A stretch of 64,000 bases of DNA from Protula sp. h YS-2021 (taxonomy: Eukaryota; Annelida; Polychaeta; Sabellida; Serpulidae). The stretch lies in contig OX457024.1 of the NCBI GenBank assembly GCA_949752745.1, forward strand, positions 105,189,190 through 105,253,189, given 5' to 3'. Below, piece after piece: positions 1-12,965 of this stretch (position 1 is the stretch's first letter; each line of letters begins with the position of its first letter). A program made the position numbers and the translations under genes. The notes under the pieces were generated by a model. That model was not told where the DNA came from. It ran no database searches and saw only the letters and a program-made list of their open reading frames with translations.

Positions 1-21
1 ACCCGTTTAGAAAAATATCTG

Positions 22-1440
22 TTGTATACAAGTTTTCACCATTCTACTACTGATATCTACAGATTCATCTCCAACTATGTAATTTTAGTTTGGGGTAAAT
101 TTTGTTGGGATCATCTTCTGAAATCTTTTCTTCGGCACTTGCGACAGTGGCTGACATATAATAATACTGTAAAGATCTTTCCAGTGGCTGACATATAACA
201 ATACTTTAAAGATTTCGTTTTGAAGCTCGCTAAATAGTGTGTATGATCTCACTCTGCGACCTCTACAGTGGCTTGAGCAAACAACGGTATAAAAATAAAA
301 TCTTTTAAATCTAAGAGGTCCTGTTCAGTTACTGCAACAAAGAATGGTTAAAAACAAATTATTCAAACTTTTCACTTCCGGCCGTAACGTCTCTGGCTCG
401 TACACCTCGGGCCAAAATGTCTTTATTCCAAAAGTCACTAGCACAAAAATTCAAACTGTTGGATACATGAATCCTCTGAAAGAGACTGTCAATAGTTTTT
501 CCGCCTCCAAGTAAATGTTGATTACTTTTAAATTTTATACACCTGGCTGGCCAACCGATTTCTGTTTTTTACGCGAAATTATTTAGATCTGGCTGGGTGC
601 CTTCTTTTCAATTGCGGTATGGGGACGAAAAACAAGGTTCTTTGTCGTCACCTTATATCTTTCAGTATTTTCTTTGTATCACTTTGGTCTTCCTACGTTT
701 ACCTGAGATTTCTAATATTCTGGGGGTACCAAGTAACATTTCTCTTGCCCCAACATTATTGCATTTTACAAAGGAGTAAAACAAAAAAATACAAGATAGT
801 TCACCCGTTCTGTCCTTAGAAACGGATTGAAACTCTATAAGGTCACTTCTAAGGTGTGTTATTTACCTTTTAATACCTAGTGGCATCTTTCGAACAATGC
901 CCCGCACTTTCGACAGAATGTACGACATTTATGCAAGCGAATGTAAGGTCAGCAACATTTAGGAAACGCCATTTGGGTCAACGACATTTAAGCCAGCAAT
1001 ATTATGGTAGCATTGTTAATTGCTATCGTCAAACGTCAAATAGAAAATTTCAACAACGGGATTTCCACTCGACATTTCCTCCAGTTACCTAATGAAGAAT
1101 TAATAAACATTATGCAAAATATTTTCTTATTGTGTATATCTTTATTTATACTTCAACTACATTACAACACGCCTGTCGCTTAGCAGCTGGGATAGATTGC
1201 TTGGTGACGTAAAATCTTGGGATTTCTAGGGTCTTTGGTTATGCGATATGATAACAAAGAAAATAAAATGTCAGCAACCTGTGTTGTAGTCGACATTTCT
1301 TCCTATAACCTAATGAAAAGCTAATAAACAATATATAAAATATTGAGATTGAACAAAAACGTCGTTGAAATAAAAAAATACAAGTCCTCCAAAAACACGT
1401 ATGCTTTGACCAAAAAAAACGAAGAAATGTTTGAAACACC
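22..1440 (+). repeat. Dispersed ~1-1.4 kb repeat, copy 1
   Basis: This stretch is collinear, with many substitutions and indels, with 8440-9470. Shared blocks in the same order include the TGTTGTATRCAAGTTT start, a CAGTGRCTGACATATAA block, a TTATTCAAACTTTTCA block, a block around TGTTGGATA and TTTTCCGCC, and a final AATAAACATTA block. No protein similarity was recognised. It may begin before the window. The element class is unknown. Confidence 0.6.
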
Positions 1441-2639
1441 TATATTAAAAAACTTTTAAATAATAAAGATATTAAACAGTTGCAATTTAACTGTGAATAA
1501 ATGGATAGATTTGCCTAGAATATTAGTATGTTCATGCCCAACCGGACTAGATCTATTTTTCGGCGTTACGCTTTTAATATACATATATTACATTCAGCAA
1601 GCATAAATAATCAATTTTTGAAGGAAAATACCAAACGTTATTTTCCGTTGTTAAAATAAGTGCATTACATATTTGACAGTTGTTTGTTTGATGTTTAACG
1701 TCTCGTTCAGCAACTAGGATGGCTGTAATAGGACACACTTGCTAAAGGAATAAGTGTAAAAAAGACGGAAGAGTTAGAAATCGTAAAAGAAGAGCTAGAA
1801 AGAAATCAATTGTGTTTAGACACCTCTTACGACATGCCCAGAACAGAAAGCAGTGGCTCTATTTTTAATATTTCCCCCACCCACAGTGGGTACATCTGAC
1901 ATCATTCATAGACATTTTTCCTAGGTACCACCGCAAGTAATAGCTGAAAAGTTCCAAGAGAAAGCTTCTGGGATCGGATATCAATGGCCGTTGTTCAACT
2001 GTACCGGGCAATTCTTTCAGCTGGTTAGCACCTTGGTCAGAGAAATCACACAAAAGGAATAAATAGAAGTTTGACGCATGTGGCGTTAATCATATCTATT
2101 GACAAATACTGACATAAAAGCCCCTATAATACCATCCCGGACGTCGGAAACAGAATAAAAACAGGACAGTGCTACTTACTGGCACATTGCATTTTTCTGC
2201 ATCCATGAGAAACGTCTTGAAGCGGTTGGTATTTGTCTATAATTTGCTGGAGGTACCCAAATCATAAGGCCAATCGGCAGTCACTCAGTTCGTGTAATCA
2301 CTGCTCCAAAATTTAAAGTCTGCGTTGCACTCGTAGGACCTAAATATACGAGGGTCACGAAGGCTACATAATGTATGACTGCTACAGACAATGCGCAATA
2401 CATACCGATGCATTTAAAGCCGCGACTTTCTTGTCAATGAAGTTATTATTCTGACGAATCCAGAATTCTTAGGAAATATTTTCGGAAATACTTAACAGAT
2501 TTTGTATTGTAGTCGCACGAAAAAGCAATTAAAAGATTAATACAGTAATTAGCAAAAGGAGTCCAACAGTGGGCGCTGAATATACTTTCTTGAGAAAGCA
2601 AGAGAGCAAACATTGTAAAAAGGGATTACTTGATTTTGT
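1441..2639. other. No recognisable feature
   Basis: AT-rich sequence between the repeat and the ankyrin gene. I see no ORF with family similarity, no tandem repeat and no RNA gene. It would hold the ankyrin gene's promoter and 5' UTR, but no core promoter motif stands out. An in-frame TAG at 2640-2642 closes the reading frame upstream of the chosen start. Confidence 0.5.
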
Positions 2640-2684
2640 TAGTTTCACAGTCCTCGCAAACTATTGTTATTCATAACATTCGAA

Positions 2685-3935
2685 ATGTCTGGACAGCTGG
2701 TAACTGAGTCCTTGTTCAAGGCGGTGGCCGATGGAAAATTTCGCGTCGTGTATTCAGTTCTCGAATCAATTCATGATGTGAACGCACGCGATTGTGATAT
2801 GTTAACCCCGCTCATGCGTGCAACATATCTCAACCTCACCTATGCCCGCTCACATATTGTACGATTACTCCTCAAATACCATGCAGACGTGAACTGCCGG
2901 GATAGGTGCGGCAGGACGGTGCTGATGCACGCATGCGCAGAAATAGGGCGGCTTGATGTCATAAGAAGAGTAATCGCTACCACGAAATGTGACGTGAATG
3001 TGTACGATGTTGAGGGCAACACTGCACTAATGTATGCCGTCCTCAAAGATAACCCATCTGCCGTGAGGATTTTAATGAATTCTGCATTTACCAAGGAGAT
3101 AATAGATGTTAATCTCAAAAATAGCCGTGATGAAGCACCTTTATCCATAGCAGTGCATTTTGATCTACAGGAATGTGTTAAGATTCTGATAATCGAAGGA
3201 GGATCCGATAGGAGCGGCATTTCAGACCAACTTGCGCTAAAAAGATTACTCAGCGGTGAAATCGAATCATCTCAATACAGTGTTTGTAGGAGAATACAAG
3301 TCAAAAGCGAGCCGAGATCTTCCGAAGGTTTCAATTCTACGATTTCTTTAGAGGATTCAGGAAATAAACTTAAATTTTAAGCCTAGCTCCGTGTTGACTC
3401 TTAGGGAATCGCCTCATCGAGTTTTTAATTTTGACGTGGAGAACGCCAAGGACGCGCCGTTGCTAACAAGATGGATGACGCCACAACATGATAAAAACGA
3501 CACTGACTATTATCTTCCAAATAGGACCGTCTTGACCGTATCACCAAGAGAAACAGGCTTATCAAAAAGCAAATCACGAATTACAATACGGCGTCAAGGT
3601 ACAAACTCGCCATTGTCGCCAGTTCTAAAAAGGACTAATGAAAATCTTTCTACTTCAACAGATATGCGACATTGTAGCTTGAATAAATATCATTTCCCTC
3701 AAGTACGCGGTGGGACGTAGACGTTTCATTGACACAGCTACCTGTGTCTCCAAGACAATGCCAAGGTGGCTCAGAACAAAGAAGGAGCTTTGAAGAAGAG
3801 TTGGTACCACTGAGTGTGACTGTCCCGCCCGTCTCCCGATTTGCAAACTCTCCTGAGCCGGTTCGGATGACTGATTTGCGCAGTCGTTTTCCCTCGCTAT
3901 CTCAAACACGTTCTACTATATTTGAAAAACTTTAA
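2685..3935 (+). pseudogene. Ankyrin-repeat protein gene, frame-disrupted (ANKRD34-like?)
   Basis: The reading frame opens at ATG 2685, with G at -3, and gives 231 residues of ankyrin repeats. About five repeats can be read at residues ~8-35, 39-75, 76-110, 111-150 and 150-180, with typical TPLM, TVLMHA and TALMYA helix starts and DVN turns. The frame ends at TAA 3378-3380. A neighbouring frame is open from 3352 to 3720 and runs on as a Ser/Pro-rich tail. The original frame reopens from 3687 to TAA 3933-3935, 15 bp before an AATAAA. Two single-base shifts, in 3352-3380 and 3687-3720, would therefore link one ~415-residue protein. This is either a young pseudogene or an assembly with homopolymer errors. 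An ankyrin block plus a disordered Ser/Pro tail and little intron structure suggest ANKRD34-type proteins, but that name is a guess. Ankyrin repeats mediate protein binding; no partner can be inferred. Confidence 0.65.
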
Positions 3936-3949
3936 AATAAGCCATATTT

Positions 3950-3955
3950 AATAAA
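3950..3955 (+). terminator. Polyadenylation signal AATAAA of the ankyrin gene
   Basis: Canonical AATAAA 15 bp after the last stop codon of the disrupted ankyrin gene. It supports 3935 as the true end of the coding region. Confidence 0.55.
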
Positions 3956-3960
3956 GAAAA

Positions 3961-6900
3961 TATGCGTGGAGGCTGACTAAATTGAAAATACTAAATAAGA
4001 ACACGTTGGTTCGATTAGCATAGTTTACTGAGTGTTGTATATATAATAAATTTACTGGGAATAAGCTCCAGTCTTTGATAAATATGTCTAGTGAAAACTC
4101 ACCACAAACTAAGGTGACTGGATCTGTAGTGAACCACAGTCGATCCACTTGGGATTCTGCAAATAAAGTACTCTTGCTGAAGGATAGGTTTCATAATCCA
4201 TCAGCTTTATGTTTACACAAAACGGACTGATATTTGTAAAAGCCCGCTATTAAATGACGTTTTACACGTATAAAAATTTAAAAACAATATTACATATTAA
4301 ATTATAGATTAACTTGTGAAATATTTTTATTTCTTCGCCTTTTTAGAACAGATTACAGAAAGAAATAGAAATATATCTGTCGGAACACGGGTGACCCCAA
4401 TTACTGGATAACTCCTTGAAATACCAAATAAACTCCAATGCCCATATTCAATAATGTTGCTCAAACACAAAATCATCGTAAACCAAAAACTGAGCAGAGT
4501 ATGAGCTTTGCCCATCCAATAAGTAATATTTTGCTCAAAATGATTCTAGACTTAGGTTCATTTTCTGTCAGAATGGATAAAGCCTAGAAATTTATTAAAG
4601 TGAAATGAGACTGCTAGTATTGATATCTCTGCCTAAAACATGATTTAACAACATTTTATCACTTATTTTAAATCTTAGCAGAAAATGTCGATTCTCTTAC
4701 CATGCTTAACTGTATCAGGAATAAAATGATAACGTTCAAAACGTCGACTGCAAAAACGAATGAAACCCCGACATGTGTAAATAAGGATAAACAACGCCTT
4801 TCCACACAGTATTATTAAAGGACTTAATCTGGCAAATATTTGCACCCCACCCCGAACATGAAAGACTTAAGATTTATGGAATTTAGAAGCTGGAGCAATG
4901 TCCTGTTTTAAGGTGCTCAGTACTAACGAAGTAACCTCCCTTGCATTTAGGATACTCTTGGCATCAGTATGTGGAGTCCAGACCTTAGAGTAGACATCAA
5001 ACATCATCAGGATTTGTCAGAGGACGGCAACCGGTGTTTATTTGTGGTCTTTAAGTTGTGATTTCTTTTTTGTATTTTCCGTTTACTAACAGAAATATAT
5101 GTTTCATTTCAGCTAACATATAGTTACTCGACATTCTATCCGCTTTTACATATGCCGACGTTTTGCAGTAGACGTTTTGACCACTAGCGTTTACTCTGGC
5201 ATTTTCTGATACGTTTTTCCGAGACCATTGTTCTCCTAAAAAGTTGTTTTGGTTCGTTTGGACTTGTGGTCTTGTAGTGACGGATCATTGCCATCAAAAT
5301 ATAATCATTCTTGGAGATAAATCGCATAAATGCCTGTACATATTTTTACTAAAAACCGTTAAGAGGTTTTTTCATTATTTTGATTATTTATATTTTTATT
5401 TTTCAGTATCGTTGCACCCCAGATCGCCACATTAATACAGAAACGCGAGATCACATATGTACTTATGCCACACATCAATATATTCAATCACAGCAAGATA
5501 TACGCTTACGCTTCACATAAGAAACTTTCAAACTTATCTTTTCAAAGACGGGCAGAAAACACAGCGTATATGACGCAACATCAGTTTTACATTCAAAGCA
5601 TATGTATTCTATAAATTCTCAGCAAAAGAATGTCTTAACAACTCAAAGGTATATTGATTAAATGCTATGAATCATGTCTCCCGAGATTACTAAGTCCTCA
5701 GTTCAACTTGTAGACTGGTCCGACTGAGCGGTGATTGGAAAAGGATAGCATTCCTGGCAGAACTAAAAGCCAACACACAAGATCGCCTTACGTTTGCCTT
5801 TTGTAAGTTATACTGTTATACTGGCTACTACCGACGGCATTAGGCTTTCTTTTTAGACATCACATAAAAAGGGAGTTTTGATTCCCATCACATCACGTTA
5901 AAGGCTTCATATTCAACACACATTAGTATGAAGTAATATACTAAACTTCATTAGTATGAAGTTTAGTATATTATATTATATTATATTAATTTAAACTGGT
6001 CTTTATATCACACGGAATGCTCAGTAATGTCAACACAGCCTCGACCCATCTTTTTGGTGTTGCGCGTGAAAAGAATAATGTTTTCTTCATTGCAGCTCTA
6101 CAATATTCACAATTAGGTGAATTTTCCATCCAAATAATTTTTTCTCATAATAAACGCTGTCATGTACTGGAATAAAATCAGTGGTAGTTGGGTAGTTCAA
6201 TCTCAGCTAATAATGTTGTAAAAGATAGTGATTATAATATAAAACGTAAGCTTTGAAGGTTGTTCAGGTTTGCAAATTTGGTCACAACTGGAAAAAGTCA
6301 TTTTTCTTAGATAACACAGAGATACTTTGCTATGGACCTCATTTTCTAGCTTCCCACAGTACAGTTGCGAATATAAGATATAAAATTTGCCACATTGGCT
6401 AATTAGGTCAAATACTGGAAACAAGAACTTGTCTCGTCAAGTGAATAGACAGAACATCTCCCCCAAAATCAGAATAAAATTATACAGTCGCAGTGAAAAT
6501 CCTTCAAAACTTAAACGGGACATACCAGTATGTTGCTTTGTCCAACCCAGCTAGTGACACCCAAACAAAAATAGCAAACGCCAAAGACTTGCAAAGAGTA
6601 TGTTGTACGGGGCAGTTGAAGTAGTTTCGAACCTTTTTTTTCCTTACTGATTCGCCATTTTGTCTTTTGTCACACTTCTGACCACTAGGACTCCCATATT
6701 TCGCACATATGTAGTACTTGATCTGAAGTTGTGCACCTGCCTTTTTGGTCTTTCTTTTGTTTTCATTTTCATTATCAAAATGTGGGCTATATGGCTAATT
6801 GTCACCTATGCTTTCTTGTATCACTTCCAAGACGACTAAATGCCCTTCAAAATCAAATCATCATCATCAGGTCATCTCTTAAAATACTAACCCTGACTTT

Positions 6901-8439
6901 CACGTGGCGAAATCCTGTTCACCTAACTTGCGATAGTCATGCAGTGACCGCGAATGACCAATAAAGTTAACCAAAATATAATCAGCTCGAGTTTTCTACA
7001 CATACTCAGATTATGTTTGCTCCAATTCCGTTTACGACCTTTAGTTGAAACGTATTGATAACAGCCACCCTACCGGCAGTCCAATGAGAACTGAAGCTGT
7101 TTAAACTCTCAAGACACCGAGGTTAAACACATTAATATTTGAAATTTTTTCATTCAAATCTTTTCATCTAATCATATTGAGAAAAACCACACGACAGTGT
7201 CAAAAGAAAATTCCAGCCGTGACCTTGAAAGGAATCCGTGACGAATATACACTTAGTGGAACGATATTCAGCCTAGGTTGCTACGGCGCAAACTTGTGGG
7301 TGATATCGTTTTAATTGATTTGTTAAATTAGGGATTATATCTTTTTACTTATTTCTTAGATAAAAAAGGAACTACAGTCATTTGCATATTAGAATAACAA
7401 ATTTTTAACCGTAATTTGTGTCTGAATTAACAAGGTACAAAGTGTTGTCGGGAATATATAAGCACTTGATTTAAAAATTGCTTTCACCCTCTCAGGTAAA
7501 AAAAAGGCATTTACACATGATATCGTTTTCTTCCAGTAAAAGGACACAATATAAGTTTTCCCTTTCCTTTATTACTCTTACTATTGGCGGTTCAATGACA
7601 TCAGAAATCGTAATTCTTAACTTAAAGGATCAAAGTTACGGCTGCAAATCTGTGTCATTCTAAACTTAAACAAAGAGTAATCTTACAACTGATCGTAATA
7701 ACAAAAGATGTTCGCAAATTCCTTTTACAATGCAAGTTGTTTCAGTGCTTTTGTTTTAACACATATCTTCCAAATAACAGCTTTGGTTTTCCTTGCTCTG
7801 TTATTGCAATTTTCACTGCGGTATAGTATTGTTGTTTCCAAAAACTACCAAGTTTATATACACTGAATCTTTCTCACAAAAAGCTTAGTTGATTTATTCT
7901 ATGATATTGTATTGTATGATATATTTATTCTATGAGCAATTCAATGCAAGGAAAATTGAGTAATTCACTCAGAGCTACTGATTTCATTAATTGCTTAAAG
8001 GTTAAACACTTCTGAAATAAATAAAAACCAGCCACAAATGTCACTCAGCACCTGATTGGTAAATAAACTAGGATAAGCAAGATACCACCCACAAAATGAT
8101 TTAAACCAAAATTATAAATTTCGGCCAAATGTCGCTCGACTAAATGCCGGGATATCATCCGTGCCATAAAATACAGTGACATCTGTGTCGAAATACTTGA
8201 ACTAGAGACATATGGGCCAAAACTCAAAAGTTTGGACATTTCGGCCAGTTCAATAAAGTAAAGCAAAGGTTTAATAATTTTGAATATGATGGGGATTTTG
8301 CTTTATCGAAGATTTCAAGGTCCTGACTCAATGCTAACTTGATTTCCGTCATGACAATAATTTTGGGATGGCTAGTTTGCGCTCAGATGATGTAATATGT
8401 GAAATCTGATTTTAGTTCGTGATACTTTTAAACAAATAT
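3961..8439. other. Intergenic, no recognisable gene
   Basis: About 4.5 kb of AT-rich sequence with only short chance ORFs. A weak match at 4148-4180 to the small MITE family of 28225-28410 (a GGGATTC...AGTACTCTT block) suggests an old fragment. The only clear structure is the hairpin at 5935-5972. Confidence 0.5.
5935..5972. repeat. Perfect 17-bp inverted repeat (hairpin)
   Basis: Arms 5935-5951 and 5956-5972 are exact reverse complements around a TAGT loop, followed by a TTATA-rich run. It could be a relic of a small palindromic MITE or a cruciform-prone site. No function is implied. Confidence 0.7.
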
Positions 8440-9470
8440 CTGCTCTCTGTTGTATGCAAGTTTCCGCTACCCTTGCTACTAGTATCTGCAGATTCATCGC
8501 CATTTGTTTAACTTCAGTTTAGAGTCTATTTTGTAGGGATAATCTCCTGCACTCTTTTCTTCGACAGTTGCAACAGTGACTGACATATAACGACACTCTT
8601 AGTCCGTCTTCTTTTTATCGGCTTGAACAGCAACAATATAAAAAATAATTGGTTGACAACTGACAGGTTACTATTATGTCACTGGAGTAAAGAATTGGTC
8701 AAAACCATCTGGGAGATATTATTCAAACTTTTCATTTCTAACTGAAATTTCTCTGGTTTATACTCTTTTAAGCCTTGCTATCTCTGGTCTAAATATTATT
8801 GGCCCAACAGTTGAAATTGTTGGATAAATGCATCTTCTGAAAGGCAAATTTCAGTAGATTTTCCGCCCTCCACGTAAATTTTGATTTCTTTCAAATTTTA
8901 TACAGTCAGATGGCCGCTCGTTTCGCTTTTTTACTCGAACTTATTTAGAGCCTGCCGAGTCACATGTTTCTTTAATTTGCGATTTTCATGCCTCCGGCCA
9001 GGGATGAGAAACAAGGATATTTTTCCTCGCCTTGTATCTTTAAGCACCTGTTTTGGCCTTCCTACTTTTGGAAAGGCCACGTCAACAACCAGATACCTCC
9101 TCGACATTTGCTCCTGAAACCTTTTGAAGACTTAATAAACATTACGCAAAAAATCTGGAAAAATATTGTCTTGCTGCATTTTTAAGGTCATTGATTACGT
9201 CATTCCATATTAACTAAAAAATGTGAACAACCTTTATCCTGGACGATATTTGCGCCTATAACAAAAAAAAGCAAAAAAAACTATGCAAAATATTTAGATG
9301 GGGAAAGACTGTCTTGTTGGATTTCTAAGGTCACTGATTACGTCATACGATATAAAAGAAAGAACAAAATTGTTAAGAACCAGTAAAAGTGGTGAAATAA
9401 CCTAAGATTGTTTTGAAGCATTTTCTGTTACTTTTTCAAATTTTGACGACAGCAAATTTGTTCTAAATAT
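8440..9470 (+). repeat. Dispersed ~1-1.4 kb repeat, copy 2
   Basis: Direct-orientation partner of 22-1440, sharing the same ordered blocks but clearly diverged. The pair flanks the ankyrin gene at ~8.4 kb spacing. I reject LTRs because the divergence is high and there is no polymerase or gag-like coding between the copies. Confidence 0.6.
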
Positions 9471-9704
9471 TTTATTCAAAATATAATTTTAATGTTTAAC
9501 CAAAGGAGTTTGGCTTACAATCTCAAAACCAACACGATTTTTTAAAAATTCCGAACACATTAACAGATAAATGCAACAGGACACTAGATGGTTTTGTCAA
9601 GAGTGCTTGTCAAATTAAAACATTAAAGAATACAGTTTAGTTCGTGTTGAAAGGCTTTCAACTAAGCAAAGTATTCTTTAAATTCATGCTTATTGGTGGG
9701 TCTA

Positions 9705-9736
9705 ACACACACACACACACACACACAAAAAAAAAA
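9705..9736. repeat. (AC)11 microsatellite followed by an A run
   Basis: Uninterrupted AC dinucleotides at 9705-9726 run into about ten A residues. Confidence 0.9.
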
Positions 9737-9839
9737 CATCGATGCGTGAGATGTAGCATGAGAACAATCCCGTACAAATCTCGACTCAAAACTAAGTAAT
9801 TTTTTACTTTATTTTTATTTTTCATGTAATTCCGTCGAT

Positions 9840-11510
9840 TTTAGGCCGATTTGTTCTTTGTCAATTTAAGTCCCATCCTGAAAATTCTCGGTTACTGCAC
9901 TGCGGAGCCGTGTACAAAATATGAAACGAATCCATCCATCAATGTAGCCTGTAGGCCGATGAGAGTGCCGTATATACGATGAGTCCAGTGCGGATTTTCA
10001 AAAGTCCGCCATTTGGTCAATTTTTTTACCGTTCCGGAAAATTCTTGGTCAGTGCACTGCGGAAGGTCCCAGGAAAGCCGGGTGCAGAATTTCAAAGGAA
10101 TCCATCTATCAATGCGGCCTCCAGGCGCGTGAGACCACCGTATATACGCTAAGCAGGGCTGGTATGAAATATTTCGAGTGAAATATTTCTTGAAATATTT
10201 CATGAAATATTTCAATGTAAAAATTTCAAAAATTTCACATGTTTTGAAATTTTTAAATAAGAAATAAGTTGGACATCAAGAATACAAAATACTGACGGGT
10301 ACCTATCCACGGACATTCATCTTAAGTTGTCAGTTAACACACTGCGTTGGCATAACTCTACCAGTAAACAATGCAGCCACAGAAATCCTGGGTAGTCTAT
10401 GACTTTTGAGTAACAAAGCTTACAGTTGCTGGCCTATAACATCGTTGACACATCTACTCCCGATATCTGAGCGGGTGTTTCTAAGGGGTGGGGAGAGAGG
10501 TAGGAAGTTTTAAGTAACTGCTGAAAGGGGGCTCACTGTTAACGGCACAGGGGAAAGAGGTCGGATGTGTACACAATAGGCCAAAAATTTAGCAGACAAT
10601 ATGCTAGCTAAAGAAACAGGGAGCAACTCACGCCCGAGTTTGCTTCAAGTTTAGCACTGTTTGAATAGTCACCCTTAATTCTGCAATTAAGCGGTGTTTC
10701 CCATGTAAACGAGAAAAAGCTTTGCCTTTATCCGGTTTTCCGATAAAGCGGTATGCAATTATCCGGTTAAAAATGCATAATTTTATGCAATCAACCGATT
10801 TATGCGTTTAACCGGTAGGCGATTCTGTCATTTATCTCACTATAAAAATGTATTTGTTAAATTAAACGAACAGATATTAGGCATAGCCTGAAAATGTGTT
10901 TTTTTCTAATGTGCTTTGAAAGATTTCAAAAATTTCAATATTTCTGAAATATTTGAAAAATTTCAAATTTCATGAAATTTTTAAAAATTTCGAAATTTTT
11001 ACCAGCCCTGACGCTAAGTCCAGTGCGGATTTTCAAAAGGACCTCATTTTGGCAAATCTTTGCCGATCCGGAAGATTCTTGGTTACTGCACTGCGGAATG
11101 GTCCAGAGAAGCCGTGTACAAAATCTGAAACGAATCCATCTATTAATGTGGCCTGTGGGCGCGTGAGACTGGCGCGTGACAGAGGGACAGACAGACCGAA
11201 AAGTTCCGAACCATATCCCTTCGTTCCACGGGGGATAATAAATGCTCTAGGTGCGTGACACTGACTCCAGTGTATGCTAACTCCAAAAAAAACACACTTC
11301 ACAAATGTTTAAAAATTCACCATTTTGTCAATTTCTGTCGTATTTCAAAAATTACTGGTCACTGCACTGCACAAGGGTTGGAAACACCTCTGGGTAAAAT
11401 TTCAAACGAATCCATCCACTAATAAATGCTCTAGTCGCGTAAGATTGAAAGTACACAGACAGACGGACAGACAGAAAGAGTGAAAACTATATCCGTCCCC
11501 CGGCGGATAA
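9840..11510 (+). mobile_element. Array element, family A (pearl/Helentron-like), split by an insertion
   Basis: Degenerate ~165-bp units share a core of GATCCGGAAAATTCTTGGT, then CACTGCACTGCGGAAGG, then GAAACGAATCCATC. They are followed by a run of GGACAGACAGACCG and ACAGACGGACAGACAG microsatellite and end in a TATCC...GGATA inverted repeat. The unit at ~10050 is cut at 10154 by an hAT-like element and resumes at 11019. The tandem core, ACGG-type microsatellite and terminal hairpin together are the known layout of bivalve pearl-type elements, thought to be non-autonomous Helentrons. The outer edges are approximate. Confidence 0.65.
10154..11010. mobile_element. hAT-like non-autonomous element (857 bp) with 8-bp TSD
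   Basis: The ends are inverted: CAGGGCTGGTA at 10154 and TACCAGCCCTG ending at 11010. The element is flanked by a perfect 8-bp duplication, ACGCTAAG, at 10146-10153 and 11011-11018. An 8-bp TSD with a CAGGG terminus is the hAT signature. The subterminal regions are packed with GAAATATTTC-type palindromes. There is no coding capacity. Removing the element restores a continuous family A repeat unit. Confidence 0.9.
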
Positions 11511-11604
11511 AACTGCATCAAGCACTTAGAGCATCTGAAATAGGATGACAGTGCTTTAAGATGGAAACAACAACCAAAAGCACTAGACTGGCCAGTGTTT
11601 TTGT

Positions 11605-12203
11605 TAAAACAAAAACGGATATGTCTCCCCCGCCCTCCATACAGTCACGCGGAAAAAAATTCCTTGCTTAAAAGTACAACATTGGCGAGCCCAAAAATTT
11701 TTAAACATCTTCAAAAATACATTTTTATAGAAACTGAAGAAAAACTTCGCAGTAAACATTTGCGCAAAATGTGGGTTCTTTTTGCCACGTTGCAGCCCAA
11801 TCCGACAAACTGTTTCGGATATATCGCAACAACATAGCCCAAAAACTAAAAATCAAAAATTTAAAAAATCGGCAAAAATACATTTTTACAGAAAATGAAG
11901 AAAAACATTTGCACTATATGTGGGTTCTTCTTGCCACGTTTCAGCCTAATCCAACAAACTTTTTTGGAGAAATAGCCTGCCAAAGTGAAAAAAATGCACG
12001 AAAACCCCCTATGTTCAAAAATTTGCCAAAAATAGAATTTTTGAAAGAACGAAAAGAAAATAACACGGGCATCATCTGGAAATGTACCCAAATATGTATG
12101 TATGTTTTGAGAAAAATCGAGTCATTAATTTCATGAGAAATCACTGCGGACAGACGGACACACCAAATGCTGTACATGTCTCCCTTAGGGGGAGACATAT
12201 AAA
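11605..12203 (+). mobile_element. Array element, family C
   Basis: About three ~160-bp units share GTGGGTTCTT, TGCCACGTT and CAGCCYAATCC blocks. A short GGACAGACGGACAC run follows, then a terminal hairpin TGTCTCCC...GGGGGAGACA (12177-12197). The layout matches family A but the sequence is unrelated. The left edge also carries GTCTCCCCC. Mobility is inferred from the layout only. Confidence 0.55.
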
Positions 12204-12965
12204 TAGTCTAAATCATAACTGTTTTTAACACATCTTTTTCAACATAAAAAAAGGTTAAAAGTTACGATGTGACGAGGCCATCAGCAATCAACAAAATACA
12301 TAGCAAACTGCTGCTGGTAAAATTCCGACCCTTGAGAAAAGTAACGATTATGGTGTTCCGAAACCCATTACATCACTGACTGCGAATGAAGATGTTGTTA
12401 TTGTTGTTGTTGTTTTTTTTTTTTTTTAAGGCGACGTCCAAAAACTTTCTTCACTTGGTAGCGAGAGCACCTCAAGCCGGTCTCCCCAAAGAAGGGGACG
12501 TAATAATGATTTTAGTAATCATAAATCTGTTTTGCTTATTTAACAAGGTGTTCATTTTATAACAACAAATGTCCCTGAATCCTCATTGAATATTTAAAAA
12601 GTCGCAGAACTACAATCAAGCATAAATATCTCAAACAACAATCAATATACGTATCATTTTACTTACAATTAAGTTAAAAACACCGTATTATTTAAAATAA
12701 GAATTCTGAAACAAATAAGAAACCAGATTTTTTTGGCAGGTTCTTCCAGAATAGACTACCGACAATTCGAATGTCAAACAAATCAGCAGTCCTTCACTTT
12801 CCTTATAACAAAGGGTGAAGATAAGTTGAACAATGTAAATTCTTATCTTTTAGTGAAAGAAAAATAAAAATATTGACAAATTGAATTTACATTGGCTGTT
12901 TATTAAAATATCAGTAGTTCAGTTTTGAATAATCTACTTAGATTTAAGTTTTAAACATAGGCAGA
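12204..12965. other. No gene; T-rich tract
   Basis: AT-rich spacer with a GTT/T run near 12395-12429. No ORF of interest and no clear repeat boundaries. Confidence 0.5.

Noticed and set aside
22..9470. Interpretation of the flanking direct repeats as LTRs
   Set aside because: The copies are too diverged, no gag/pol-like frame lies between them, and no primer-binding site or TG...CA ends are evident.
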